From contig JACQZU010000014.1 in assembly GCA_016213735.1 (NCBI GenBank), positions 310,001 through 374,000 on the forward strand: a DNA stretch of 64,000 bases, read 5' to 3'. Shown here one piece after another: positions 25,958-34,670 of the stretch (positions within the stretch are counted from its first letter, which is position 1; each line of letters starts with the position of its first letter). The notes under the pieces were generated by a model that saw only the letters and a program-made list of their open reading frames with translations, did no database searches and was not told the DNA's origin. This stretch comes from Acidobacteriota bacterium. GTDB lineage: Bacteria; Acidobacteriota; Holophagae; Holophagales; Holophagaceae. A program made the translations under genes and the position numbers.

Positions 25958-26722
25958 TCAATCCGCCATGATGTTGTAGCCCCCGTCCACGTAGATCACC
26001 TGGCCGGTGATGCCGCGGCCCATGGGGCTGATGAGGAAAACCGCGGCATCCGCGACCTCCTCGGTCTCCGTGTCCTTCTGGAGGGGGGCCCGGGAGCGGT
26101 GATGGCGGAGCATGCTGCCGAGCCCTGAGATTCCGCTGGAGGCAAGCGTCTTGATGGGTCCTGCGGAGACCGCGTTCACACGGACCCCCATCCCCCCGAG
26201 GTCGTAGGCGAGGTAGCGCACGCTGGATTCCAGGGACGCCTTGGCCACCCCCATGACGTTGTAGTGGGGCACCACCCGCTCCCCGCCCAGGTAGCTCAGG
26301 GTCAGGATGGAGCCTCCCGCCGTCATCATGGGCAGGGCGTAGCGGCTGAGGGCCGCCAGGGAATAGGCGCTGATGTCCTGGGCCACCCGGAAATCGTGGC
26401 GGCTGGTGTCCACGTACCGGCCGTTCAGGGCGTGGCGGGGCGCGAAGGCCACGGCGTGGACCAGGAAATCCAAGCGATCCCAGTGCTTCCGCAGTTCCTC
26501 GAAGGCCATCACGATCTGGCTGTCGGAACCCACGTCCATTTGCACGAGGAGGGGATCCTTCAGATCCGTGGCGAGTTCGGCCACATTCTCTCCCAAGCGC
26601 TCGTTCTGGTAGCTCAGGGCCACCTGGGCGCCCTCGTCCGAGGCCTTTTTAGCGATGGCCCAGGCGATGGAGCGTTTGTTGGCCACCCCCACCACCAGCC
26701 CCCGCTTGCCTTCCAGCAGCAT
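25958..26722 (-). CDS. fabI: enoyl-[acyl-carrier-protein] reductase (NADH)
   Basis: The 254-residue protein is a short-chain dehydrogenase of the FabI type. It has GVANKRSIAWAIAK for the nucleotide site, and Y144, Y154 and K161 (SYLGGERVVPHYNVMGVAKASLE) in the FabI spacing Y-x9-Y-x6-K. AGPIKTLASSGISG follows, the substrate-binding loop. It reduces the trans-2 double bond in each round of fatty acid elongation in the cytosol and belongs to the triclosan-binding family. A GGAGG site precedes the ATG at 26722. The gene is monocistronic as far as can be seen. Confidence 0.95.
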   Translation of the reverse strand: MLLEGKRGLVVGVANKRSIAWAIAKKASDEGAQVALSYQNERLGENVAELATDLKDPLLVQMDVGSDSQIVMAFEELRKHWDRLDFLVHAVAFAPRHALNGRYVDTSRHDFRVAQDISAYSLAALSRYALPMMTAGGSILTLSYLGGERVVPHYNVMGVAKASLESSVRYLAYDLGGMGVRVNAVSAGPIKTLASSGISGLGSMLRHHRSRAPLQKDTETEEVADAAVFLISPMGRGITGQVIYVDGGYNIMAD

Positions 26723-26914
26723 CGTCGGTACCTCCAGGAGGAATGGGCAGAAGCGCCAGCTTAACCCAAGGTCAAGCCCCCGTCCAGGCCAGGCCGGCTT
26801 GCAAGCCCTTGCAGATCAAGGTGTTCCTGGATCCCCGGATCCGGAATCCAAGGGACCCCAGGATGCCTCGGGCACCCCGCGCTCGTCCGGGGCATCGGGT
26901 CTAATGGAGGTGCC

Positions 26915-28000
26915 ATGTTTCTCCCCTCGATCGCATGGATTCCCTTCCTGGCCGCTCAGGCACCCCAGGAGGTCTATGCCCCGAGGGCGGACCTGGAGGC
27001 GGGGCGCTACCTCGCCGCCCTGCGAAAAGCCGAACAGCGGCTGGCCCTGGCCCCCGCCGACCCCCTGGCCCTGGCGGCCAAGTCGGAAGCCCTGTCCAGC
27101 CTGATGCGTTTTCCCGAAGCCTCCGCCCTCGCTCAGCGAGCCCTGGAACTGGACCCTGGGCTGGCCGAGGCCTACCTGGCCAGGGGCCTGGCCCGGGCCG
27201 GAAGCGCCGTGCAGCAGCGGAATTTCGGAAGCCTGCGCAGCATTTCCGGCGCCATGGACGACCTCCGGACCGCCACCGAGCGGAATCCCCTGCTGCAGAC
27301 GGCGTGGCTGACCCTGGGGGTGGCCTACCAGCAGCTGCCGGGGCTCCTGGGAGGCTCCACCCGGAGGGCCCTGGCCTGCGCCGAAGCCCTGGCCCGCCTC
27401 CATCCAGCCCGCGGAGCGGCCCTTCGGGGCACCATCCTGGCCCTCGACGGAAGATGGAAGGAAGCCGATGCGGCTTTCCAGGAGGCCCTTTCACTGAAGC
27501 CGGATGATGCCCAGGTGGTGGCCGCCTACCTGGAGGCTCTGGCTGACCGGGGGGCCCGACGGGCTCTCGGCGAGGCCCTCCAGAAGGAACGGCTCGCGGC
27601 TGGAGCCCGGCGGCTGCTTCCCAAGGTGCAGGGCAGCGGCAGGGGCCTGGAGGCGGTGTGCGGAGCCCTCCTGGAGGCGGGGCAGCCCGGGGAGGCCTGG
27701 ACCTGCGCCGAGGGGGCCCTCAAATCGGCCGACGCTCCCAGCCTGCTCCGGCTGTTCCTGGGGAAGCTCGCCGCCCGGTCGGGCCTTCGCCGCCCGGAGG
27801 GGCTGGCCTACCTGGATCAGGTCCTGAAGGAACCCCTCGAGGGTGGGTCCGGAGGCTACCCTGCGGCCCATTGGCGGCGGGGCCAGATCCTCCGGGACCT
27901 CGGGCGCCCCGCCGAGGCCCGGCTGGCCGCGCAGGCCGCGCTGGCCCTCGACGCCAAGCACCCCGGGGCGCGGCGGCTCCTGGAAGAGCTGGATCGCTGA
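26915..28000 (+). CDS. exported TPR-repeat protein
   Basis: The 361-residue protein opens with a short signal-like segment (MFLPSIAWIPFLAAQAPQ) and consists of helical repeats with the TPR pattern (ALRKAEQRLALAPADPLALAAKSEALS, AEAYLARGLARAG, WKEADAAFQEALSLKPDDAQVVAAYLEAL, AEARLAAQAALALDAKHPGARRLLEEL). TPR arrays bind proteins and have no catalytic activity. No partner is evident; it lies 76 bp upstream of the glycosyltransferase block in the same direction. GGAGG precedes the ATG. Confidence 0.75.
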   Translation: MFLPSIAWIPFLAAQAPQEVYAPRADLEAGRYLAALRKAEQRLALAPADPLALAAKSEALSSLMRFPEASALAQRALELDPGLAEAYLARGLARAGSAVQQRNFGSLRSISGAMDDLRTATERNPLLQTAWLTLGVAYQQLPGLLGGSTRRALACAEALARLHPARGAALRGTILALDGRWKEADAAFQEALSLKPDDAQVVAAYLEALADRGARRALGEALQKERLAAGARRLLPKVQGSGRGLEAVCGALLEAGQPGEAWTCAEGALKSADAPSLLRLFLGKLAARSGLRRPEGLAYLDQVLKEPLEGGSGGYPAAHWRRGQILRDLGRPAEARLAAQAALALDAKHPGARRLLEELDR

Positions 28001-28076
28001 GCGGAGGGCCACTCGCGGAAGCTCGACTACACTGTCCCTTCCGGACGGACGCCAGCGCACCAATTCAAGGGGCCCC

Positions 28077-28826
28077 ATGCTGAACGGCAAGAAACTGATC
28101 GTCGTGATGCCCGCCTACAATGCCGCCCGGACCCTTCGCAAGACCTGGGACGAGGTGCAGGAGCACGGGATCGTGGACGAGGTGATCCTCGTGGACGACG
28201 CCAGCCGAGACGACACGGTGGCCATCGCCCGGGAGCTGCCTCACACCCTCGTCCATGTCCACCCCCAGAACCTCGGCTACGGGGGGAACCAGAAGTCCTG
28301 CTACCGCCTCGCCCTGGAACGCGGTGCGGACATCGTGGTGATGATCCACCCGGACTACCAGTACACGCCCAAGCTCATCCCTGCCATGGCCTCGGTGATC
28401 TCCAACGGACTGTATCCCTGCGTCCTGGGCTCGCGCATCCTTGGCGGTTACGCCCGGCGGCAGGGCATGCCGCTCTGGAAGTACGTGGCCAACCGGGGCC
28501 TCACCCTGGCGGAGAATCTCCTGATCGGGGCCAAGCTCTCGGAGTACCACACCGGATACCGGGCCTTCTCGAGGGAGTTGATCGAGGCCCTGGACCTGGA
28601 CCATTGCAGCGACGACTTCGTGTTCGACAACCAGATGCTGGCCCAGATCGTCTGGAGGGGCTTCACCATCGCGGAGATCACCTGCCCCACGAAGTACTTC
28701 GCCGAGGCGTCCTCGATCAATTTCCGTCGCAGTGTGCGCTATGGCTTCGGCTGCCTCGGCACGGCCCTCCGCTTCCGGATGGCGAAACTCGGCTGGCCGG
28801 GCGGCCCGATGTTCCCGGCCCGCTGA
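28077..28826 (+). CDS. family 2 glycosyltransferase (DPM1-like)
   Basis: The 249-residue protein has the GT-A fold signature of family GT2: VVMPAYNAARTLRKTWDEV, VDEVILVDDASRDDTVAIA, NLGYGGNQKSCYRLAL and VVMIHPDYQYTP, the last in the role of the metal-binding acidic motif. It ends without membrane helices, unlike many bacterial GT2 enzymes, so it is probably a peripheral enzyme that makes a lipid-linked sugar such as polyprenyl-phosphate mannose or glucose. Two downstream genes encode integral membrane proteins of the type that use such lipid-linked sugars, which fits. The next ATG follows the stop codon immediately. Confidence 0.88.
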   Translation: MLNGKKLIVVMPAYNAARTLRKTWDEVQEHGIVDEVILVDDASRDDTVAIARELPHTLVHVHPQNLGYGGNQKSCYRLALERGADIVVMIHPDYQYTPKLIPAMASVISNGLYPCVLGSRILGGYARRQGMPLWKYVANRGLTLAENLLIGAKLSEYHTGYRAFSRELIEALDLDHCSDDFVFDNQMLAQIVWRGFTIAEITCPTKYFAEASSINFRRSVRYGFGCLGTALRFRMAKLGWPGGPMFPAR

Positions 28827-30824
28827 ATGATCCAGGTGCCGGGGGTTGCCCACTCCGAGAATCCCTCCGCCGAGGGCCCGGGTCCCTTGGGCCGGACGGA
28901 AGTCTGGGTCCTCGCGGCCATCCTCCTGTTGACCGCCCTGGCCTACTCCGAAGTCTGGTCGTTCAAGTTCGTCTACGACGACTCGCTGTACATCACCCAG
29001 AACACCCGGACCCTGGCCGGGCTCAACCGCGACACGCTGGCCTGGGCCTTCACCTGCTTCGAGGACGGCAGTTACCTTCCCCTGGTCTGGCTTTCCCACG
29101 CCGCCTGCGTCTCGCTCTTCGGCAGCAACCCCGCAGGCCACCACTTGGTGAACCTGGGCCTTCACCTGCTGAACACCGCGCTGCTGCTTCTCCTGCTGCG
29201 GCGCATCACGGGGAATTTCTGGCCCAGCGCGGCGGTGGCGGCCCTCTTCGCCCTTCATCCGCTCCACGTCGAGAGCGTCGCCTGGGTCTCGGAGCGGAAA
29301 GACGTGCTCAGCATGTTGTTCTGGCTCCTGGCCACGGGGAGCTACGTTCGCTACGTCCGGCGACCCTCCTGGCGCTCCTACGGACTGCTCCTGCTGCTCT
29401 TCGCCCTGGGGCTCCTCTCCAAGACCATGCTGGTGACGCTGCCGCTCACGCTCCTGCTCCTGGATTTCTGGCCACTTGGCCGCATGGGAAACGAGGCGCA
29501 GCCGTGGCGGGAACGCCTCCGCCTGGGCTGGAAACTTCTGCCCGAGAAGCTTCCCCTGCTCCTCCTCGCGCTCATCGCGGGTTCTGCAACCCTTTGGGCC
29601 CAGCGGATCATCGGGGCCATGTCCACCAGCCAGGAACTGGGGCTCCGGGACCGCTTCATGAACGTGCTCCGCGCCTACTGGAAATACCTGGAGCTCACCG
29701 TCTGGCCCAACGACCTGAGTCCCTTCTACCCCCATCCCGGAAGCAGCATCCCCTGGTGGGTCGGGGGGCTCTGCGCGACCTTCCTGGCCGGGATGACCGC
29801 GCTGGCCGTCCAGCAGGCCCGCCGCAGGCCTTTCATGCTGGTGGGCTGGCTCTGGTACCTGGTCACCCTGCTGCCCGTCTCCGGCCTCGTCCAGGTGGGG
29901 GCCCAGGCCCATGCGGACCGCTACACCTATGTCCCCCTCGTCGGCATCTTCCTCATGGTGGCCTGGCTCGGGAAGGAAGGGGTCCAGCGGGCCAGGATCC
30001 CCCGGATGGTGCTGCTGACGGCTTCGGGCCTGCTGGCTGGCGCCCTGGTGACCCTCACCGTGGTGCAGGCCAGCCGTTGGAAGGACACTCCCACCCTCTT
30101 CGGTCACGCCCTCAGCCTCGATCCAAAGAACGAGATCGCCTACTGCAACCTCGGGACCTCCTATCAGGCCGAGGGCCGCTACCCCGAAGCCATCGCGGCC
30201 TTCACCCGGGGCATCGCGGTGAACCCGAATTTCTTCGCCCTGCACTTCAACCTCGGAGACTCCCTGGAGCGTGTGGGGCAGACCGACGCAGCCCTGGCGA
30301 GCTTCCGCCAGGCGGCCCGGCTCAAGCCCCCGACCATTCTTCCCGAGGGCAGGCTCGCCCACCTTCTCGTGCAGAAGGGCCGTTTCGAGGAGGCCCTGCC
30401 CATTCTCGAGCGCATCTTCCGTGCGGACCCCCGCACGGTTTCCGCCGACCCCGTCCACCGCAAGCTCATCCTCCAGATCAGCTACCTGGACATGGGAATC
30501 GTGCTCCAGTCCAAGGGGAAGAAGGAGGAGGCCCTGGCAAGGTTCCGGGGCGCGGTGGACCTGAATCCGAACTACGGGTGGGCCCACGGGTACTTGGGGA
30601 CCGCCCTGAGCGAGGCAGGGCGCCATGAGGAGGCCCTGGAGCACCTCCGGAAGGCCACGGCCCTGGATTCCTCCAGCCCCACCTTGAAGGTGCATCTGGC
30701 CCGTGGATTGGCGCGGGCCGGGAGGATTCCCGAGGCCCGGCAGCTGCTTGAATCCCTGCTCAAGGCCCATCCGGGGTTCGGACCCGCCCTGGAGGCGATG
30801 GGGTCCCTCAGGGGGGGGCCGTGA
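28827..30824 (+). CDS. TMTC-like membrane glycosyltransferase with C-terminal TPRs
   Basis: The 665-residue protein has about ten membrane helices in the first ~410 residues and TPR repeats thereafter (NEIAYCNLGTSYQAEGRYPEAIAAFTRGIAVNP and more). The first loop has FVYDDSLYITQN, and the third helix region HPLHVESVAWVSERKDVLSMLFWLLA, both hallmarks of the TMTC/PMT-related (DUF1736) family, the former with an acidic pair that could be catalytic. Related eukaryotic TMTC proteins O-mannosylate extracellular proteins. In bacteria the activity is inferred. It sits between a GT2 gene and a methyltransferase gene, abutting one and overlapping the other (GTGA). Confidence 0.83.
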   Translation: MIQVPGVAHSENPSAEGPGPLGRTEVWVLAAILLLTALAYSEVWSFKFVYDDSLYITQNTRTLAGLNRDTLAWAFTCFEDGSYLPLVWLSHAACVSLFGSNPAGHHLVNLGLHLLNTALLLLLLRRITGNFWPSAAVAALFALHPLHVESVAWVSERKDVLSMLFWLLATGSYVRYVRRPSWRSYGLLLLLFALGLLSKTMLVTLPLTLLLLDFWPLGRMGNEAQPWRERLRLGWKLLPEKLPLLLLALIAGSATLWAQRIIGAMSTSQELGLRDRFMNVLRAYWKYLELTVWPNDLSPFYPHPGSSIPWWVGGLCATFLAGMTALAVQQARRRPFMLVGWLWYLVTLLPVSGLVQVGAQAHADRYTYVPLVGIFLMVAWLGKEGVQRARIPRMVLLTASGLLAGALVTLTVVQASRWKDTPTLFGHALSLDPKNEIAYCNLGTSYQAEGRYPEAIAAFTRGIAVNPNFFALHFNLGDSLERVGQTDAALASFRQAARLKPPTILPEGRLAHLLVQKGRFEEALPILERIFRADPRTVSADPVHRKLILQISYLDMGIVLQSKGKKEEALARFRGAVDLNPNYGWAHGYLGTALSEAGRHEEALEHLRKATALDSSSPTLKVHLARGLARAGRIPEARQLLESLLKAHPGFGPALEAMGSLRGGP

Positions 30825-31870
30825 ACGAAACCCAGGCTCCTCCATCCTCCTTAGACACCCTCCTCCGTGGCAGCCGTTCCTGTCCCGACTGCGCCGCCGG
30901 CCTCCCCGCGACTCCCGCCCTCTCCTCCTGCCGGGACTATGTGAGCGGAGATCTCTTCGAGGTTTACCGTTGCGAGGCTTGCGGCCTGGCCTGGACCCTG
31001 CCCCAGCCGGCGTCCGCCGATCTACCCAAGTACTACCCCGCCGAATACTACGGGCCCGCCACCGCACGACGGTTCCCTTCGTGGGTGGAAGGGGCCCAGG
31101 CCTTGCTGTACCGGGGCCGGGCCCGGTCCGTGGAAAGGCAACTGGAAAGCGGTCCTGGAAAGGTGCTGGACTTCGGGTGCGGGAAGGGATTCCTCCTGGA
31201 GGCCTTTCAGCGGCGGGGCTGGATGGTGCAGGGAGTCGAACTCTCTGAGACCTCCGCACGCCATGCGAGGGAGGTCCTGGGGATCCCCGTGCATGTGGGG
31301 GCCCTAGAAAGCCTGGAGGCCGAACCCGGATCCCAGGACGCCCTGGTGGCGTGGCACGTGCTGGAGCACCTTCCCCAGCCCCGGAAGGCCCTGGAGGGCT
31401 TCCGGCGCCTGCTCCGTCCTGGAGGTGTGCTGATGATCAGCGTGCCCAATTTCGGATCCCTGGAGGCCCGCCGCACCGGGGCCGGGTGGTTCCACCTGGA
31501 CGTGCCCCGGCACCTGGTGCATTTCACGCCGGAGACCCTTTCCGCCCTGCTGTCCCGGGCGGGCTTCACCGTGGTCCGCCGGCGCCGCTTCGCGCCGGAA
31601 TTCGATCTCTTCAGCTTCATCCAGTCGCTGGAGAATCGCTTGGGGTTCCCGGCGAACCGACTGTATGGGCTCCTGAGAGGGAAGGGGGCCCAGGTGGGGT
31701 CATCGGCGAGCCCCGCTTCCGGGCTCTGGGCGTTCCTGGTGGCCCTGCCCCTGGGCCTCCTAGGAATCCCCGCCGTGCTCCTGGCGGGCCTCCTGGGCTC
31801 CGGCTCCACCCTCACCCTGCTCGCCCGGCGCGACCCGGACCTCTCCCCCGGGGAAGGAGGTTCCCCTTGA
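30821..31870 (+). CDS. SAM-dependent methyltransferase with N-terminal zinc ribbon
   Basis: The 349-residue protein starts at a GTG that overlaps the previous stop. Residues 20-60 hold a likely zinc ribbon (CPDCAAG ... YRCEACGLAW), followed by a class I methyltransferase domain: VLDFGCGKGFLLEAFQRRGW (motif I), GVELS, LVAWHVLEHLPQPRKALEGFRRLLRPGGVLMISVPNFGS. A C-terminal pair of helices near residues 290-330 (LWAFLVALPLGLLGIPAVLLAGLLG) anchors it to the membrane. The combination is common in polysaccharide and glycolipid clusters, where it methylates sugars. The exact acceptor is unknown. Confidence 0.85.
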   Translation: MNETQAPPSSLDTLLRGSRSCPDCAAGLPATPALSSCRDYVSGDLFEVYRCEACGLAWTLPQPASADLPKYYPAEYYGPATARRFPSWVEGAQALLYRGRARSVERQLESGPGKVLDFGCGKGFLLEAFQRRGWMVQGVELSETSARHAREVLGIPVHVGALESLEAEPGSQDALVAWHVLEHLPQPRKALEGFRRLLRPGGVLMISVPNFGSLEARRTGAGWFHLDVPRHLVHFTPETLSALLSRAGFTVVRRRRFAPEFDLFSFIQSLENRLGFPANRLYGLLRGKGAQVGSSASPASGLWAFLVALPLGLLGIPAVLLAGLLGSGSTLTLLARRDPDLSPGEGGSP

Positions 31871-33837
31871 CCCAGGATCCGACAAGACCCGGCTCCTTCC
31901 TCCGGACGATGGGTGCGCCGAAGGGACTTCTCCTTTTCCTGGGCCTGGCCCTGATCCTGTTCCTGGGGCTCGAGATCTTCACCTGGCGCACCGGCAGGAC
32001 TCCAGTCCTCGTTCCCGGCCTGGGGGCCGAATGGATTCGCCGGGAGGATCCCTTCATCCTGAACGCAAGGCGGACGGAAACCCTGGTGACGGTCTTCCGG
32101 ACCCGCTTCACCGCCGCACGTCCCGAGGCGTCTCCGGAACTCAGCTTCCGCGCCATGAAACAGGTCGTGGTGCTGGTGGACAAGAAAAAGGTGTTCGAGG
32201 ACCGCGCCCCCCTCCCGGACTGGAACCGCACGCGGACCATCCGCCTTCCCCCCGTGGAGGATGGGGAGCCCCACGAACTCATCCTGGTGGTGCTGAGCTC
32301 CGATTCGCACCCCTGCCTGCTGGCCGCCTCCCCGGCTCTGGGAATCCGCACAGGCACGCATTGGGAAGCCTCCCACGGGGACCGGGTCTGGAGCCGGGCG
32401 ATCCGGGTTCAGGACGCGGCCGGACCGGAACTGGCCCGGGCCTTTCCATCCACCTGGGCGGCCCTGGGGGCTTCCTGGAAGCTCGTCCTGGCCGCCTTCG
32501 CGCTCGGTGCCGGGTGGGCCTGGTTGCACCACCTGGGACGGGCGAGAATTCCCTCCCCCGCGACCCTCCGCTGGCTGCTCATGGGGGCTTTGGGCCTCCT
32601 CGGGCTGAACAACTTCTTCAAGCTCCCGCTCCACCTGGGCATGGACCTTCCCACCCATCTGGACTACGTCCGCTTCATCGCCGAGGGGCGAGGGCTGCCC
32701 CTCGCCACCGATGGCTGGCAGATGTTCCAGCCGCCGCTCTACTACCTGCTCTCCACCCCCCTTCACCTGCTGTTCCGGACCTGGGGGCCCCAGGCGGGGG
32801 AATACGCCCTGCGCTTGATTCCCTGGAGCTGCGGGCTGCTCCAGGTGGAACTGGCCCACCGCATTCTCCGTGAAACCTTCCCCGGGGAGGAGGGCTCCCA
32901 ACGGGCGGGGCTGCTCCTCGCCTCCCTGCTTCCGGTGAACCTCACCATGAGCCAGGTTCACGGCAATGAGCCTCTTTCGGGGGTTCTGGCCTCCCTGGCG
33001 ATCCTGCTCGTGGTCCGGAGGCTGGGACGCCCCGACACGCTCCTGGAACCTCGCTTTGCGCTCGCCCTGGGGAGCGTGCTGGGGCTGGCCCTCCTCACCA
33101 AGACCTCGAACCTCCTCCTGGTGGCCCTGCTTCCAATCCTGTGCGTGATCTGGTCTTCCGCCCCCGCAGGGACGCCGGCGGGCCCGGGCCGGGGACGGGC
33201 CGCGCTGCGCTTTCTTTTCTTGGGAGCCGGGGCCCTGCTGCTGGTGGCCGGCTGGTGGTTCGCCCGGAACTGGTGGCGCCTGGGCCGGCCCATGGTCAAC
33301 GGCTGGGACCAGGCCCGGGGCTTTTCCTGGTGGCAGGATCCCGGGGCCTGGCCCCTCTCCTCCCTCTGGTCCTTCGGACGGGCCCTGGTGCACCCCATCT
33401 ACGCCCAAGCCTCCGGGATATGGAACGGCCTCTACGGGACCTTCTGGACCGACGGTTCCATTTGTTCGGTGGTGGAATGGGAGTTCCGGCCCCCCTGGAA
33501 CTACAACCTGCTGATTGGCTCGGTGCTGCTCTCCCTCGTCCCCATGGCCACCATGCTTTTCGGATCGGTGGTGGAGTTCCGTAAACGGCAGGTGCAGTTG
33601 AGCATCCTGTGCATCCTGATTTTTCTCGCCGCCATTTTCCACCTCCACGTCACGGACCTGGCGGCCTACTCCACCTTGAAGGCCAGCTACCTTCTCGGCC
33701 TGCTGCCCTGCTTCGCCGTCCTGGGGGGAGCAGGGTTCCGGCGCCTGTCCAGGGATCCTGCCCCGAAAATTCTCTGGGGTGGACTCATGGGTGCCTGGGC
33801 GACCCTGGCCTTTTTCGGATTCTGGATCAGATCGTAG
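31867..33837 (+). CDS. GT39-like membrane glycosyltransferase
   Basis: The 656-residue protein has one N-terminal helix, a beta-rich soluble domain (about residues 50-185) and then ten or more helices. The first loop of the latter part has LGMDLPTHLDYVRF and the next DGWQMFQPPLYYLLSTPLH, which match the D/E and QPPLYY motifs of the PMT/GT39 superfamily that uses polyprenyl-phosphate sugars. An unusual TTG start is favoured: AAGGAGG lies six bases ahead of it, and the TTG overlaps the upstream stop as TTGA. The ATG at 31909 has only a weak site. The protein closes the glycosylation operon just before the pilin genes. Confidence 0.8.
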   Translation: MTQDPTRPGSFLRTMGAPKGLLLFLGLALILFLGLEIFTWRTGRTPVLVPGLGAEWIRREDPFILNARRTETLVTVFRTRFTAARPEASPELSFRAMKQVVVLVDKKKVFEDRAPLPDWNRTRTIRLPPVEDGEPHELILVVLSSDSHPCLLAASPALGIRTGTHWEASHGDRVWSRAIRVQDAAGPELARAFPSTWAALGASWKLVLAAFALGAGWAWLHHLGRARIPSPATLRWLLMGALGLLGLNNFFKLPLHLGMDLPTHLDYVRFIAEGRGLPLATDGWQMFQPPLYYLLSTPLHLLFRTWGPQAGEYALRLIPWSCGLLQVELAHRILRETFPGEEGSQRAGLLLASLLPVNLTMSQVHGNEPLSGVLASLAILLVVRRLGRPDTLLEPRFALALGSVLGLALLTKTSNLLLVALLPILCVIWSSAPAGTPAGPGRGRAALRFLFLGAGALLLVAGWWFARNWWRLGRPMVNGWDQARGFSWWQDPGAWPLSSLWSFGRALVHPIYAQASGIWNGLYGTFWTDGSICSVVEWEFRPPWNYNLLIGSVLLSLVPMATMLFGSVVEFRKRQVQLSILCILIFLAAIFHLHVTDLAAYSTLKASYLLGLLPCFAVLGGAGFRRLSRDPAPKILWGGLMGAWATLAFFGFWIRS

Positions 33838-33972
33838 CGAAGGTGCCCTGGTGCGTCAGGTTGAAGACGCGGGACGGCAGGGGGCAAGGGAATCTGAATC
33901 GGGATGATTGAATTTTTTAGATAAAAACTATTATTACAACCTTTAAATCAATCTTCACGGTGCAGGAAATAT

Positions 33973-33988
33973 TGGTACGGGAATTGAC
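33973..33988 (+). promoter_or_regulatory. sigma-54-type promoter of the first pilin gene
   Basis: TGGTACGGGAATTGAC fits the -24/-12 consensus TGGYRYRNNNNTTGCW at all fixed positions except the C of TTGC (here A), with GG-N10-G spacing. It lies 37 bp before the pilin ATG and follows a strongly AT-rich stretch (about 33905-33955) in an otherwise GC-rich region. pilA genes are classic RpoN/PilR targets. Confidence 0.7.
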
Positions 33989-34024
33989 CGGATCGTCCCG
34001 CCCTGAACCCAAAGGAGACCCCTC

Positions 34025-34492
34025 ATGAAGAAACAGTCTGGCTTCACCCTCATCGAGCTCCTGCTCGTTCTCGCGATCATCGGCATCATCGCCGCCATCG
34101 CCATTCCGGCCCTGCTGGGCCAGCGCAATCGCGCCAAGGCCAAGGCCGTCCAGCAGATGGTTTCCAGCGTGGCGGGCGAGATCGCCCGCACCAGCGACAC
34201 CATGAAGGAGCTGAGTCTGGCCAACTGGAGCGGCCCCGCGGTCGTCAATGCCATCACGGCCCTGAGCAATTACTCCTACCCGGCGGCCAAGAACCCCTAC
34301 GGCGGCACCGTGACCCCCTACCACACCGGCGCCCCCGCGGGCCCCGGCGAGGTCGGCCTGGTGTTCGACGCAGCCTTCCTGGATCCCGCCAACGGGCAGC
34401 AGTACCCGGCCATCGTGGTCCAGGGCCAGTACCAGGACCCCAACAACAACATGGCCGCCGCCACCGCTTCGAAGGTCGTGGCGCTCGACTGA
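34025..34492 (+). CDS. pilA: type IV major pilin, copy 1
   Basis: The 155-residue prepilin has a very short leader (MKKQSG) cut before F7, then the conserved N-methylated helix FTLIELLLVLAIIGIIAAIAIPALL with the glutamate at mature position 5. The globular part is small, rich in N, Y and P, and has no cysteine pair. It should be processed by PilD and assembled by PilB/PilC, whose genes lie 6-10 kb downstream. The gene has its own sigma-54-type promoter and terminator. It differs from the next copy at only four residues. AAGGAG precedes the ATG. Confidence 0.95.
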   Translation: MKKQSGFTLIELLLVLAIIGIIAAIAIPALLGQRNRAKAKAVQQMVSSVAGEIARTSDTMKELSLANWSGPAVVNAITALSNYSYPAAKNPYGGTVTPYHTGAPAGPGEVGLVFDAAFLDPANGQQYPAIVVQGQYQDPNNNMAAATASKVVALD

Positions 34493-34517
34493 TTCAACGA
34501 TCCTTCCCTGCAACCGA

Positions 34518-34542
34518 CCCCGGCCCCCCGGCCGGGGTTTTT
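34518..34542 (+). terminator. rho-independent terminator after pilin copy 1
   Basis: An 8-bp perfect stem, CCCCGGCC / GGCCGGGG, with a four-base loop is followed directly by TTTTT. It sits 25 bp after the pilin stop and separates the two pilin genes transcriptionally. Confidence 0.9.
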
Positions 34543-34613
34543 CCATCCATGTCGGACGGTCCATCCAGGGTTTTTTCCTGGCCCGGACCCCGTCAAGCAC
34601 AGATCATCATGAG

Positions 34614-34629
34614 TGGCACGAGAATTGAT
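34614..34629 (+). promoter_or_regulatory. sigma-54-type promoter of the second pilin gene
   Basis: TGGCACGAGAATTGAT matches the -24/-12 consensus with a single deviation, the same C-to-A change in TTGC as in the first pilin promoter. GG-N10-G spacing is kept. It lies 42 bp ahead of the pilin ATG, downstream of the first copy's terminator. Confidence 0.75.
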
Positions 34630-34670
34630 GTGTTTCCCCTTGGCCAACACTATCCTTAGGAGGCGCCCAC

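Noticed and set aside
28065-31259. A 1064-codon open frame on the minus strand
   Set aside because: It is antisense to the GT2, TMTC-like and methyltransferase genes, all with recognisable domains; no ribosome-binding site or motif supports it.
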